Shown here: in pieces, positions 32,586 through 41,285 of the stretch
Layout: the number at the start of each line of letters is the position of its first letter
Numbering within the stretch: the first letter of the stretch is position 1
Assembly (NCBI RefSeq): GCF_902833085.1
Contig: NZ_CADFEB010000002.1
Coordinates: 620,001 to 684,000 of the forward strand
Source: Burkholderia ubonensis
GTDB taxonomy: Bacteria > Pseudomonadota > Gammaproteobacteria > Burkholderiales > Burkholderiaceae
Length of the DNA: 64,000 nucleotides
Reading direction: 5' to 3'
Notes under the pieces: model-generated
Seen by the model: the letters and a program-made list of their open reading frames with translations, nothing else
The model's database searches: none
Told to the model about the DNA's origin: nothing
Translations under genes and position numbers: made by a program

Positions 32586-33140
32586 ATGAACGATGCTCTC
32601 GTTTTCGTGCTGCCGGGCTACGGCAACTCCGGCCCGCTCCACTGGCAAAGCCGCTGGGAGCGGGCCGATCCGCGTTTCGTGCGCGTCGCGATGCCCGACT
32701 GGGACCGTGCGTTCCGCAACGGCTGGTGTCTCGCGCTCGACCGGGCGGTAGAAGCCGCGCCGGGCCCGGTCACGATCGCCGCGCACAGCCTCGGCACGCT
32801 GACTACCGCATGGTGGGCGACGCGCTATGCGCGGCCGGCCGCGCTCGAGAAAGTGCGCGGCGCGCTGCTCGTCGCGCTGCCCGATCCCGTCGGGCCGGCG
32901 TTTCCGGCCGACGCGCACGGCTTCGGCCCCGTGCCGCACGAACGGTTGCCGTTTCCGACTTGCGTGGTCGCGAGCAGCGACGATCCGTACGGCTCGCTCG
33001 CGTTCGCACGCGGCTGCGCGAACGCGTGGGGCAGCACGTTCCATGACCTCGGCCCGCGCGGCCACATCAACGCGGACAGCGGGCTCGGCGACTGGCCGCA
33101 AGCGCGCGGCTGGCTCGATGCGATGGGGACGACTGACTGA
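32586..33140 (+). CDS. RBBP9/YdeN-family serine hydrolase
   Basis: The 184-residue protein is a compact alpha/beta hydrolase. The N-terminal VLPGYGNSGPLHWQ motif is diagnostic for the RBBP9/YdeN family. The nucleophile elbow is AAHSLG, the acid lies in SSDDPYG, and the histidine in RGHINADSG. It is cytoplasmic. Natural substrates of bacterial members are unknown. It appears monocistronic, separated from neighbours by about 170 and 210 bp. Confidence 0.85.
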   Translation: MNDALVFVLPGYGNSGPLHWQSRWERADPRFVRVAMPDWDRAFRNGWCLALDRAVEAAPGPVTIAAHSLGTLTTAWWATRYARPAALEKVRGALLVALPDPVGPAFPADAHGFGPVPHERLPFPTCVVASSDDPYGSLAFARGCANAWGSTFHDLGPRGHINADSGLGDWPQARGWLDAMGTTD

Positions 33141-33351
33141 CCGCCGGTCGTGGTTCATCGAATCGGACACGTTTTTTAACCAAGCGCGAATTTCATGTGA
33201 TGCGTCGCGGCGCGCTGTGAGCCTTGCTGCCCGTACGATTGTCGTGGGCGCGACGCGCAATCGACTGCACTTTGTGGCGAACCCCATGACTTTGTGATCG
33301 GCCAGGCCGGTACAGTGACGGCCTGTTCAATTCGATCGGAAGGAGGGGGCC

Positions 33352-33780
33352 ATGTCGAGCGGCGCAAGGCGGAATCAGCAGGTCGGTGGAAAAAAATCGT
33401 CGGCGGCGAAAAGAATCGTCGTCGACCTCTCGAATCAGCGCGTGGAAGCGTTTGAAGGGGCAGCGAGGGTGTTCCGCTTCGATTGTGTGACTGGAGACAG
33501 TGAGCATCCGACCGATCGTGGTGCCTTCCGCATCATGCAGAAATACCCGACTTATCGCAGTCGTGCCTATAACGTGCAAATGGATTACGCGATGTTCTTC
33601 ACGGGAGACGGCAAAGCGCTTCACCAGTACCACGGGCCGATGCCGCTGTCGCTTGTGAGAATGGCGCGCAATACCGTCAGCGACTGGTTCGGATCGCACG
33701 GCTGCGTACGCCTGGCCGAGGCTGATGCGAAACGACTGTACGAGTGGGCTCCGAGGGGAACCGTGGCGCAGGTATCGTGA
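33352..33780 (+). CDS. YkuD-type L,D-transpeptidase without signal peptide
   Basis: The ATG at 33352 follows AAGGAGGGG and gives 142 residues. The catalytic block S115-H116-G117-C118 with following VRL, and upstream His91/His94, fit the YkuD domain, which cross-links or cleaves peptidoglycan stem peptides. Typical envelope enzymes of this kind have a signal peptide or LysM domain; here the N-terminus is short, polar and lysine-rich, with no export signal. The gene looks less GC-rich than its neighbours. Its stop overlaps the GTG of an exported-protein gene. An exported effector role is possible (see findings); an ordinary cell-wall enzyme exported by an unrecognised route is the alternative. 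Confidence 0.8.
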   Translation: MSSGARRNQQVGGKKSSAAKRIVVDLSNQRVEAFEGAARVFRFDCVTGDSEHPTDRGAFRIMQKYPTYRSRAYNVQMDYAMFFTGDGKALHQYHGPMPLSLVRMARNTVSDWFGSHGCVRLAEADAKRLYEWAPRGTVAQVS

Positions 33781-34358
33781 AGATCGCATCGGCAACGCGA
33801 TTCGCGATCCCGTGTCTGGCGATGCTGGTCGGTGTGCTCGCCGGCTTCGGCTGGCGCAGCCTCGCCGACTGGACCGACAGCCCCATACGGATCGATCCCG
33901 GCACCGACTTGCTCAGCGTGCTGCCCGACGAGGTGATGGCGCTGACCTATACGACCGCCGCGCTGACACTGACCGCGCAGCGCTCACAGCCGGCGGCGCG
34001 GTTCGCCGTGCAGGTGACTTATGCTGACGGTCGTGCCCCCCGGCAATGCGTGGCGTCGGCGGATCTGGCCGCGCATCTTGAGTCCCTTTCGACGATCGTC
34101 GCGCAACGACAGGTCGATCTGGCCGACCTCGCGCGCGAATTTCCACGGCAGGTCGGGCGACTGGACATCCGTGATCGCATCGCGGCCGAGCCGCCGCCGT
34201 CGCTCGTCTTCCTGGCCGCGGCGGATTCGGACGCGGTCGCCGTCACCGTCGATAGTCTGTCGGCCGGGCACGGTGGTTACGCGGCGCTCGTGCGTTCGCC
34301 AACGCGCGCGGCGCTTGCGGCGCTGGCCGGCGGCTGCGATACGCTGGCCCGGCGCTGA
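33777..34358 (+). CDS. Exported/membrane-anchored protein coupled to the L,D-transpeptidase
   Basis: A GTG at 33777 overlaps the previous stop (GTGA) and begins a 193-residue protein. An uncleaved or cleavable N-terminal hydrophobic segment (about residues 10-26) is followed by a periplasmic domain. No family is recognised; two later cysteines (RQCVAS and GGCDT) may pair. Tight coupling to the L,D-transpeptidase suggests the two products act together. An in-frame ATG at 33744 inside the previous gene is possible but would put extra polar residues before the signal. Confidence 0.6.
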   Translation: MKIASATRFAIPCLAMLVGVLAGFGWRSLADWTDSPIRIDPGTDLLSVLPDEVMALTYTTAALTLTAQRSQPAARFAVQVTYADGRAPRQCVASADLAAHLESLSTIVAQRQVDLADLAREFPRQVGRLDIRDRIAAEPPPSLVFLAAADSDAVAVTVDSLSAGHGGYAALVRSPTRAALAALAGGCDTLARR

Positions 34359-34400
34359 CCGGACGGCGGGCGCCCCCGTTCCGGCCCGCCGCCGCGCCGC

Positions 34401-35621
34401 TCAAATCGCCTGCTTCGCCTTCAACGCCGCGATCCGCACATCGTCGTAGCCGAGCATGTCGCGCAGCACGTCTTCCGTCTGCGCGCCGAGCAGCGGCGGG
34501 GCCGTGCGCGCATCGGGCGGCGTCGCGCTCATCCGGATCGGATTGCGCACGAGCTTCACGTCCGCGCCGCACGGATGCGGCAGCGACACCTGCATGCCGC
34601 GCGCGAGCACCTGCTCGTTGTCGAACACCTCGTCGAGTTCGTTGATCGGCCCGCACGGCACGCCGGCCGCTTCCAGCGCGCCGATCCAGTCGGCCTTGCC
34701 GCGCGCCTTCACCATCTCCGCGAGGATCGGCACCAGCGTGTCGCGATGGCGCACGCGCGACGGGTTGGTCGCGAACCGTTCGTCGTCGGCCAGCTCGGGG
34801 CGGCCGCCGGCCTCGACGAACTTGCGGAACTGCCCGTCGTTACCGACCGCGACGATGATCCAGCCGTCGCTCGTCTGGAACGTCTGGTACGGCACGATGT
34901 TCGGATGCGCGTTGCCCCAGCGCACCGGCGGCTTGCCGCTCGCGAGGAAGTTGGTGTTCATGTTCGCGAGCAGCGCGACCTGCACGTCGAGCAGCGCCAT
35001 GTCGATGTACTGGCCTTCGCCCGTGCGGTCGCGGTGCGCGAGCGCGGCGAGCACGGCGATCGTCGAATAGAGGCCCGTGGCGAGATCGGCGATCGCGACG
35101 CCGGCTTTCTGCGGGCCGCCGCCCGGCTCGCCGTCGCGCTCACCGGTGATGCTCATGAAGCCGCCGATCCCCTGGATGATGAAGTCGTAGCCCGCGCGGT
35201 GCGCGTACGGGCCCGTCTGGCCGAAACCCGTGACCGAGCAATAGATCAGGTCCGGCTTCACAGCGCGCAGCGAGTCGTAATCGAGCCCGTATTTCTTCAG
35301 CTGGCCGACCTTGTAGTTCTCGAGCACGACGTCGCTCTGCGCGGCGAGCTCGCGCACGATCTGCTGGCCTTCGGGCGTCGCGATGTCGACGGTCACCGAA
35401 CGCTTGTTGCGGTTCGCAGCAAGGTAGTACGCGGCTTCGGCGGTGTCCGCGCCGTTCGCGTCCTTCAGGTACGGCGGCCCCCAGTGGCGCGTGTCGTCGC
35501 CGGCGCCCGGGCGCTCGACCTTGATCACGTCGGCGCCGAAGTCGGCAAGCGTCTGCGCGCACCATGGGCCCGCGAGCACGCGGGTCAGGTCCAGCACGCG
35601 GATATGGCTCAGGGCACCCAT
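34401..35621 (-). CDS. Family III CoA-transferase (CaiB/BaiF)
   Basis: The 406-residue protein matches formyl-CoA transferase-like class III enzymes. The N-terminus GALSHIRVLDLTRVLAGPW is typical, and the catalytic aspartate lies in VAIADLATGLYS. GYDFIIQGIGGFMSITG and a C-terminal GPINELDEVF are further family blocks. It moves CoA between carboxylic acids in the cytoplasm by a covalent aspartyl mechanism. Overall it resembles the glutarate/succinyl-CoA transferase (SUGCT) group, but donor and acceptor cannot be assigned from sequence. It diverges from alaS and has no catabolic neighbours in the window. Confidence 0.85.
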   Translation of the reverse strand: MGALSHIRVLDLTRVLAGPWCAQTLADFGADVIKVERPGAGDDTRHWGPPYLKDANGADTAEAAYYLAANRNKRSVTVDIATPEGQQIVRELAAQSDVVLENYKVGQLKKYGLDYDSLRAVKPDLIYCSVTGFGQTGPYAHRAGYDFIIQGIGGFMSITGERDGEPGGGPQKAGVAIADLATGLYSTIAVLAALAHRDRTGEGQYIDMALLDVQVALLANMNTNFLASGKPPVRWGNAHPNIVPYQTFQTSDGWIIVAVGNDGQFRKFVEAGGRPELADDERFATNPSRVRHRDTLVPILAEMVKARGKADWIGALEAAGVPCGPINELDEVFDNEQVLARGMQVSLPHPCGADVKLVRNPIRMSATPPDARTAPPLLGAQTEDVLRDMLGYDDVRIAALKAKQAI

Positions 35622-35929
35622 CGTCGATTCGTCTCCTTGTTGACTTGGCCGTGCCGCGCGGCGCGGACGAGGCGAGCGGCATGGCGAGCATCTTAAGGCG
35701 AATCGCGCGCGCGTGGCCCGGCAACCCCGCGATCGGGGCGGAATCGGACAAATGCAGCCCGAAGCGGGCTGAAAACGGGTTCAAGTCTGACGAAACGAGC
35801 GCTGCCCGGGCCCACCGGCCGCGCACCCGGATCTATCCCGTATAATCGATCGTTTCAGAAACCTGCCGCCGTGCGCCCGCAAGGGTCGCCGGCGTTTGAA
35901 GCGTCTTAGCCAGACCGTCCCCGCACGCC
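35622..35929. other. Divergent region, CoA-transferase / alaS
   Basis: This gene-free 308 bp must hold both promoters. The only clear element is a perfect TATAAT at 35841-35846, placed about 85 bp before alaS, without a recognisable -35 at normal spacing. No conserved leader or T-box-like structure was seen. Confidence 0.4.
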
Positions 35930-38554
35930 ATGAAAGCTGCCGAAATCCGCGAGAAATTTCTCAAATTCTTCGAATCGAAGGGCCACACGATCGTCCGCTC
36001 GTCGAGCCTCGTGCCCGGTAACGACCCCACGCTGATGTTCACGAATTCGGGCATGGTCCAGTTCAAGGACGTCTTTCTCGGCACGGACCCGCGCCCGTAT
36101 TCGCGCGCCACGACGGCGCAGCGCAGCGTGCGCGCGGGCGGCAAGCACAACGACCTCGAGAACGTCGGCTACACGGCGCGCCACCACACGTTCTTCGAGA
36201 TGCTCGGCAACTTCTCGTTCGGCGACTACTTCAAGCACGACGCGATCAAGTTCGCGTGGGAGCTGCTGACCACGGTCTACCAGCTGCCGAAGGAAAAGCT
36301 GTGGGTCACCGTCTACCAGGAAGACGACGAGGCGTACGACATCTGGGCGAAGGAAGTCGGCGTGCCGACCGAGCGGATCATCCGCATCGGCGACAACAAG
36401 GGCGCGCGCTACGCGTCGGATAACTTCTGGACGATGGGCGACACGGGCCCGTGCGGCCCGTGCACGGAAATCTTCTACGACCACGGCCCGGACGTGTGGG
36501 GCGGCCCGCCGGGGTCGGCCGAGGAAGACGGCGACCGCTACATCGAGATCTGGAACCTCGTGTTCATGCAGTTCAATCGCGACGCGCAGGGCAACATGAC
36601 GCGCCTGCCGAAGCAGTCCGTCGACACCGGCATGGGCCTCGAGCGTCTCGCCGCGGTGCTGCAGCACGTGCACAGCAACTACGAGATCGACCTGTTCCAG
36701 AACCTGATCAAGGCCGCCGCGCGCGTGACCGAGATCGGCGACCTCACCAACAACTCGCTGAAGGTGATCGCCGATCACATCCGCGCGTGCTCGTTCCTGA
36801 TCGTCGACGGCGTGATCCCCGGCAACGAAGGCCGCGGCTACGTGCTGCGCCGGATCGTGCGCCGCGCGATCCGCCACGGCTACAAGCTCGGCCGCAAGGG
36901 CTCGTTCTTCCACAAGCTGGTGGCCGATCTCGTCGCCGAGATGGGCGCCGCGTATCCGGAGCTGAAGGAAGCCGAGCAGCGCGTGACCGACGTGCTGCGC
37001 CAGGAAGAAGAACGCTTCTTCGAGACGATCGAGCACGGGATGTCGATCCTCGAGGCCGCGCTCGCCGAAGTCGAAGCGAAGGGCGGCAAGGTGCTCGACG
37101 GCGAACTCGCGTTCAAGCTGCACGACACCTACGGCTTCCCGCTGGACCTGACGGCCGACGTGTGCCGCGAGCGCGGCATGACGGTCGACGAGCCGGCGTT
37201 CGACGACGCGATGGCGCGCCAGCGTGAGCAGGCGCGCGCGGCCGGCAAGTTCAAGGCCGCGCAGGGCCTCGAATACACGGGCGCGAAGACGACCTTCCAC
37301 GGCTACGAAGAGATCGCGTTCGACGACGCGAAGGTCGTCGCGCTGTACGTCGACGGCTCGTCCGTCAACGAAGTGAAGACCGGCCAGGATGCGGTGGTCG
37401 TGCTCGACCACACGCCGTTTTACGCGGAATCGGGCGGCCAGGTCGGCGACCAGGGCGTGCTCGCGAATGCGTCGACGCGCTTCGCGGTCGGCGACACGCT
37501 GAAGGTGCAGGCCGACGTGATCGGCCACCACGGCACGCTGGAGCAGGGCACACTCAAGGTCGGCGACGTGCTGCGCGCCGAGATCGACGCGCACCGCCGC
37601 GCGCGCACCCAACGCAACCACTCGGCCACCCACCTGATGCACAAGGCGTTGCGCGAGGTGCTCGGCTCGCACGTGCAGCAGAAGGGCTCGCTCGTCGACG
37701 CGGACAAGACCCGTTTCGACTTCGCGCACAACGCGCCGCTGACCGACGACGAAATCCGTCGCGTCGAGCGGATCGTCAACGACGAAATCCTCGCGAACGC
37801 GCCGGGCATCGTGCGCGTGATGCCGTACGACGAAGCGGTGAAGGGCGGCGCGATGGCGCTGTTCGGCGAGAAGTACGGCGATGAAGTGCGCGTGCTCGAC
37901 CTCGGCTTCTCGCGCGAACTGTGCGGCGGCACGCACGTGAGCCGCACGGGCGACATCGGCTTCTTCAAGATCGTCGTCGAAGGCGGCGTCGCGGCCGGCA
38001 TCCGCCGCGTCGAGGCGATCACCGGCGACAACGCGGTGCGCTACGTGCAGGATCTCGACGCCCGCGTGAACGAAGCGGCGGCCGCGCTGAAGGCGCAGCC
38101 GTCGGAGCTGACGCAGCGCATTGCGCAGGTTCAGGATCAGGTGAAGTCGCTCGAGAAGGAACTGGGCGCGCTGAAGTCGAAGCTCGCATCGAGCCAGGGC
38201 GACGAGCTCGCGCTGCAGGCGGTCGAAGTCGGCGGCGTGCACGTGCTGGCCGCGACGCTCGACGGCGCGGATGCGAAGACGCTGCGCGAAACGGTCGACA
38301 AGCTGAAGGACAAGCTGAAGAGCGCGGCGATCGTGCTCGCGGCGGTCGAAGGCGGCAAGGTCAGCCTGATCGCGGGCGTCACGGCGGACGCGAGCAAGAA
38401 GGTCAAGGCCGGCGAACTCGTGAACTTCGTCGCGCAGCAGGTCGGCGGCAAGGGCGGCGGCCGTCCGGACATGGCGCAGGCGGGCGGCACCGAGCCGGCG
38501 AACCTGCCGGCGGCGCTCGCGGGCGTCAAGGGCTGGGTGGAAGAGCGGCTCTGA
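35930..38554 (+). CDS. alaS: Alanyl-tRNA synthetase
   Basis: A class II synthetase of 874 residues, the usual length. The aminoacylation domain starts [19 protein letters not shown] with motif 2/3 sequences such as [11 protein letters not shown] and GMGLERL. The editing domain carries the zinc-binding motifs [11 protein letters not shown] and [13 protein letters not shown], which remove mischarged Ser/Gly. The C-Ala oligomerisation domain with a DHHA1 end follows from about 720, finishing with a glycine-rich [12 protein letters not shown]. It is expressed alone, ending at a strong terminator. Confidence 0.98.
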   Translation: MKAAEIREKFLKFFESKGHTIVRSSSLVPGNDPTLMFTNSGMVQFKDVFLGTDPRPYSRATTAQRSVRAGGKHNDLENVGYTARHHTFFEMLGNFSFGDYFKHDAIKFAWELLTTVYQLPKEKLWVTVYQEDDEAYDIWAKEVGVPTERIIRIGDNKGARYASDNFWTMGDTGPCGPCTEIFYDHGPDVWGGPPGSAEEDGDRYIEIWNLVFMQFNRDAQGNMTRLPKQSVDTGMGLERLAAVLQHVHSNYEIDLFQNLIKAAARVTEIGDLTNNSLKVIADHIRACSFLIVDGVIPGNEGRGYVLRRIVRRAIRHGYKLGRKGSFFHKLVADLVAEMGAAYPELKEAEQRVTDVLRQEEERFFETIEHGMSILEAALAEVEAKGGKVLDGELAFKLHDTYGFPLDLTADVCRERGMTVDEPAFDDAMARQREQARAAGKFKAAQGLEYTGAKTTFHGYEEIAFDDAKVVALYVDGSSVNEVKTGQDAVVVLDHTPFYAESGGQVGDQGVLANASTRFAVGDTLKVQADVIGHHGTLEQGTLKVGDVLRAEIDAHRRARTQRNHSATHLMHKALREVLGSHVQQKGSLVDADKTRFDFAHNAPLTDDEIRRVERIVNDEILANAPGIVRVMPYDEAVKGGAMALFGEKYGDEVRVLDLGFSRELCGGTHVSRTGDIGFFKIVVEGGVAAGIRRVEAITGDNAVRYVQDLDARVNEAAAALKAQPSELTQRIAQVQDQVKSLEKELGALKSKLASSQGDELALQAVEVGGVHVLAATLDGADAKTLRETVDKLKDKLKSAAIVLAAVEGGKVSLIAGVTADASKKVKAGELVNFVAQQVGGKGGGRPDMAQAGGTEPANLPAALAGVKGWVEERL

Positions 38555-38613
38555 GCGTCGTGAGCGGCGCGGCGCCCGAGCGGGCGGCGCGTTGCCGTTG
38601 ACGGAATCGCATG

Positions 38614-38656
38614 AGACGGCCCGATCGGCATTCGCCGGTCGGGCCGTCTTGTGTTT
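38614..38656 (+). terminator. Rho-independent terminator after alaS
   Basis: AGACGGCCCGATCGGC (38614-38629) pairs with GCCGGTCGGGCCGTCT (38634-38649) with one mismatch, around loop ATTC, followed by TGTGTTT. It lies between alaS and the convergent LysR-type gene. Confidence 0.85.
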
Positions 38657-38695
38657 ACGGCGCGAGCGCAGGGCGACAGGCGGTTCCCGGCCGCC

Positions 38696-39607
38696 TCAGG
38701 CCGGCAGCGCCACCCGCGGTCCGGTCACGCCGGCCGGCCGCGCCGCCTGCTCGAGCGCGTCGCGCAGTTCGGCGAGCGCCGCCGACGCATAGCCTTGCCG
38801 CCACGCGAGCAGCGTGTCGATTCCCTCCAGTTCGGGAATCGCATGCACGGCGACGTTGCCGGTCTCGGGCTGCAGGTCAAGCACCGACCGTGGCGCGACC
38901 GCGACGCCCGCGCCGGCCGCGACGCACGCGACGATCGCGTGGTACGAGCCGAGTTCGAGCACGCGCGCCGGCTTCGTCCCGTGCGCCGCATACCATTGCT
39001 CCGCGTATTTTCGGTATGCGCAGCCGCGCTCGAACGCGACCAGCGTCGGCAGGATCACGTCGCGCGGCGTGCGCACGGGCGGATGGCCGCGCGGCGTCAG
39101 CAGCAACAGGTCCTCGCGAAACACGGGCACCGTGGCGAGCGTGTCGGGCAGCGCGCCCGGCTCGGGCGGGCGTGCGAACAGCGCCGCGTCGATCTCGAAT
39201 TCGCGCACTTTCTCGATCAGCCAGCCCGTCGTGCCCGTCACGAGCTCGAGCGACACGTCGGGCCACGCATGGTGATAGCGGGCAAGCACGGCGGGCAGCC
39301 GGCTCGCGGCCGTGCTCTCCATCGTGCCGAGCCGCAGCCGGCCGCGCGGCCGGTCCTCGCGCACCGCGTGGCGCGCCTCGTCCGCGAGCGCGAGCAGGCG
39401 CTCCGCGTACGGCAGCAGCGTCTCGCCCGCGGGCGTCAGCACGAGCCGCCGGCCGTCGCGCACGAACAGCGCCGCGCCCAGTTCCTCCTCGAGCTGCTTG
39501 ATCCGCGTCGTGACGTTCGACTGCACGCGATTGAGCTTCGCCGCCGCGCGCGTCACGCCGTTCTCGCGGACGACGGCCCGGAAAATCGCCAGCGCCGCCA
39601 GGTCCAT
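38696..39607 (-). CDS. LysR-type transcriptional regulator
   Basis: The 303-residue protein has an N-terminal winged helix-turn-helix (MDLAALAIFRAVVRENGVTR, then NRVQSNVTTRIKQLEEELG) and a LysR effector-binding domain from about residue 90. The frame continues upstream, but the ATG at 39607 is the standard LysR N-terminus. It diverges from an MFS transporter with a palindrome between them, the usual arrangement for a LysR regulator controlling its neighbour. The effector is unknown. Confidence 0.92.
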   Translation of the reverse strand: MDLAALAIFRAVVRENGVTRAAAKLNRVQSNVTTRIKQLEEELGAALFVRDGRRLVLTPAGETLLPYAERLLALADEARHAVREDRPRGRLRLGTMESTAASRLPAVLARYHHAWPDVSLELVTGTTGWLIEKVREFEIDAALFARPPEPGALPDTLATVPVFREDLLLLTPRGHPPVRTPRDVILPTLVAFERGCAYRKYAEQWYAAHGTKPARVLELGSYHAIVACVAAGAGVAVAPRSVLDLQPETGNVAVHAIPELEGIDTLLAWRQGYASAALAELRDALEQAARPAGVTGPRVALPA

Positions 39608-39630
39608 GATTCTCTCCAAGTGATGAATAG

Positions 39631-39657
39631 ATTCTAAATTATTCATTTTTAGAGAAT
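39631..39657. promoter_or_regulatory. Candidate LysR operator
   Basis: TCTAAA (39633-39638) and TTTAGA (39648-39653) form an inverted repeat with a 9-bp A/T-rich spacer, extended outward by ATTC and GAAT. It stands just 24 bp upstream of the regulator start, in the divergent region, and fits the dyad form of LysR-type binding sites. Confidence 0.55.
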
Positions 39658-39721
39658 GGTTGGTCAAGCTAGGATCGAAGCATTCCAGTCTCCGTTTCGG
39701 CCGCCGCCCCGTCGCCCAGCC

Positions 39722-40990
39722 ATGTCGCCGCCCATACCCCGTTCCGACCCGCATTCCGTCCCCCCGTTTGCCGCTACGCACGCGCGCCCGGCACACGACG
39801 CCGACCGTCGCGCCCGCACGGCCGCGCTCGCGTGCATGATCGGGCTGGCGGTCGCGCTCGGCGTCGGCCGCTTCGCGTTCACGCCGCTGCTGCCGCTGAT
39901 GCTCGCCGACGGCTCGATCGGCCTGAAGGCCGGCAGCTGGCTCGCGTCGGCGAACTACGCGGGTTACTTCGTCGGCGCGGTCAGTTGCGCGGCGGTGCGC
40001 GTCGCGCCCGCGCGGATGGTCCGCCTCGGGCTCGCGGCGACCGTGCTGCTCACCGCCGCGATGGGCGTCGGCCATCTGCTGCCCGTGTGGCTCGCGGTGC
40101 GCTTCATCGCCGGCGTCGTCAGCGCATGGACGTTCGTGTTCGTGTCGCAATGGGGGCTGCGTCGGCTGGCCGAACTTCACGCGCCGCAATGGAGCGGGGT
40201 GATCTACACGGGGCCCGGCGTCGGCATCGTGCTGACGGGGCTGATCGGCAGCGCGCTGGCCGGCCATCGCGCGGCGCCGGGCTGGCTGGGCTTCGCGGCG
40301 TTGTCGGCCGTGCTGTCGGTCGCGATCTGGCGCACGTTCGTCGCGACGTCGGCGGCGGGCGGGCCATCGCCCGGCGGCGCCGTGCCGCCTGCAGCGGCCG
40401 TTGCCCAGCCGGCCGCCGCGCGCGGCCATCGCGCGGACGCCGCGTGGCTCGTCGTGCTGTACGGGGCGCCGGGCTTCGGCTACATCATCACGGCGACGTT
40501 CCTTCCGGTGATCGCACGCGCGGCGCTGCCGGCCGGCTCGCCGTGGCCCGACCTGTTCTGGCCGATGTTCGGCGCGGCGCTGATCGTCGGCGCGCTGGCG
40601 GCCGCGCGCCTGCCCGCGCACTGGGACAACCGGCTACTGCTCGCGCTCGGCTGCGCGACGCAGGCGCTCGGCATCGCGGCCGGCATCGCATGGCCAAGCG
40701 CGGCCGGCTTCTCGGTCGGCAGCGCGCTGCTCGGCCTGCCGTTTACCGCGATCACGCTGTTCGCGATGCGCGAGGCGCGGCGCCTGCACGGCGAGCGCGC
40801 GGCGGGGCTGATGGGCTATGCGACCGCGTCGTACGGCGTCGGGCAGATCCTGGGGCCGCTCGTCGCGGCGCCGCTGGTCGCGCGGTACGCGTCGTTCACG
40901 CCGGTACTATGGCTCGCGGCCGCGGTGCTGCTGGCCGGGGCGGCGGGCTTTGCGACGATCGCCGTCGTACGCCGGCATCGAACAGGATAA
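39722..40990 (+). CDS. YbfB/YjiJ-family MFS transporter
   Basis: Starting at ATG 39722 the product has 422 residues and about twelve membrane segments split by a polar loop near residue 225. GVGRFAFTPLLPLM in the first helix is a hallmark of the YbfB/YjiJ family of major-facilitator transporters. The N-terminal 40 residues are polar and proline-rich. Substrates for the family are not established, though drug or metabolite efflux is suspected. It is divergent from, and presumably controlled by, the LysR-type regulator. Confidence 0.85.
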   Translation: MSPPIPRSDPHSVPPFAATHARPAHDADRRARTAALACMIGLAVALGVGRFAFTPLLPLMLADGSIGLKAGSWLASANYAGYFVGAVSCAAVRVAPARMVRLGLAATVLLTAAMGVGHLLPVWLAVRFIAGVVSAWTFVFVSQWGLRRLAELHAPQWSGVIYTGPGVGIVLTGLIGSALAGHRAAPGWLGFAALSAVLSVAIWRTFVATSAAGGPSPGGAVPPAAAVAQPAAARGHRADAAWLVVLYGAPGFGYIITATFLPVIARAALPAGSPWPDLFWPMFGAALIVGALAAARLPAHWDNRLLLALGCATQALGIAAGIAWPSAAGFSVGSALLGLPFTAITLFAMREARRLHGERAAGLMGYATASYGVGQILGPLVAAPLVARYASFTPVLWLAAAVLLAGAAGFATIAVVRRHRTG

Positions 40991-41285
40991 ATCAATAGGA
41001 TTGCGATGTTTCTGTTCGCGCCGGTTGATACGCGTCTCTATTTGAACGAAAAAATGCTGCGCGAATTTCGTACCTGCTCTACATACACACTGGCTTTCGA
41101 TCTGTAATATGCCCCGGATCATTTGACTGCCGGCGAGTGCCCGGCAGCTCGACTTCGGGTGCTGTGACGCAATGTTGGTAGAACCAATCAGAATCGTCGT
41201 CCGTTGCCGTGACGACATCGACCGTTTTCCTGTGGCAGGTCCTCGCGCGGCCGGTGAGTGTGCCGAGGTGATCGAAGCCAGCGGC

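Noticed and set aside
35622-35929. T-box or attenuator leader before alaS
   Set aside because: No T-box sequence or terminator/antiterminator pair was found; only a TATAAT stands out.
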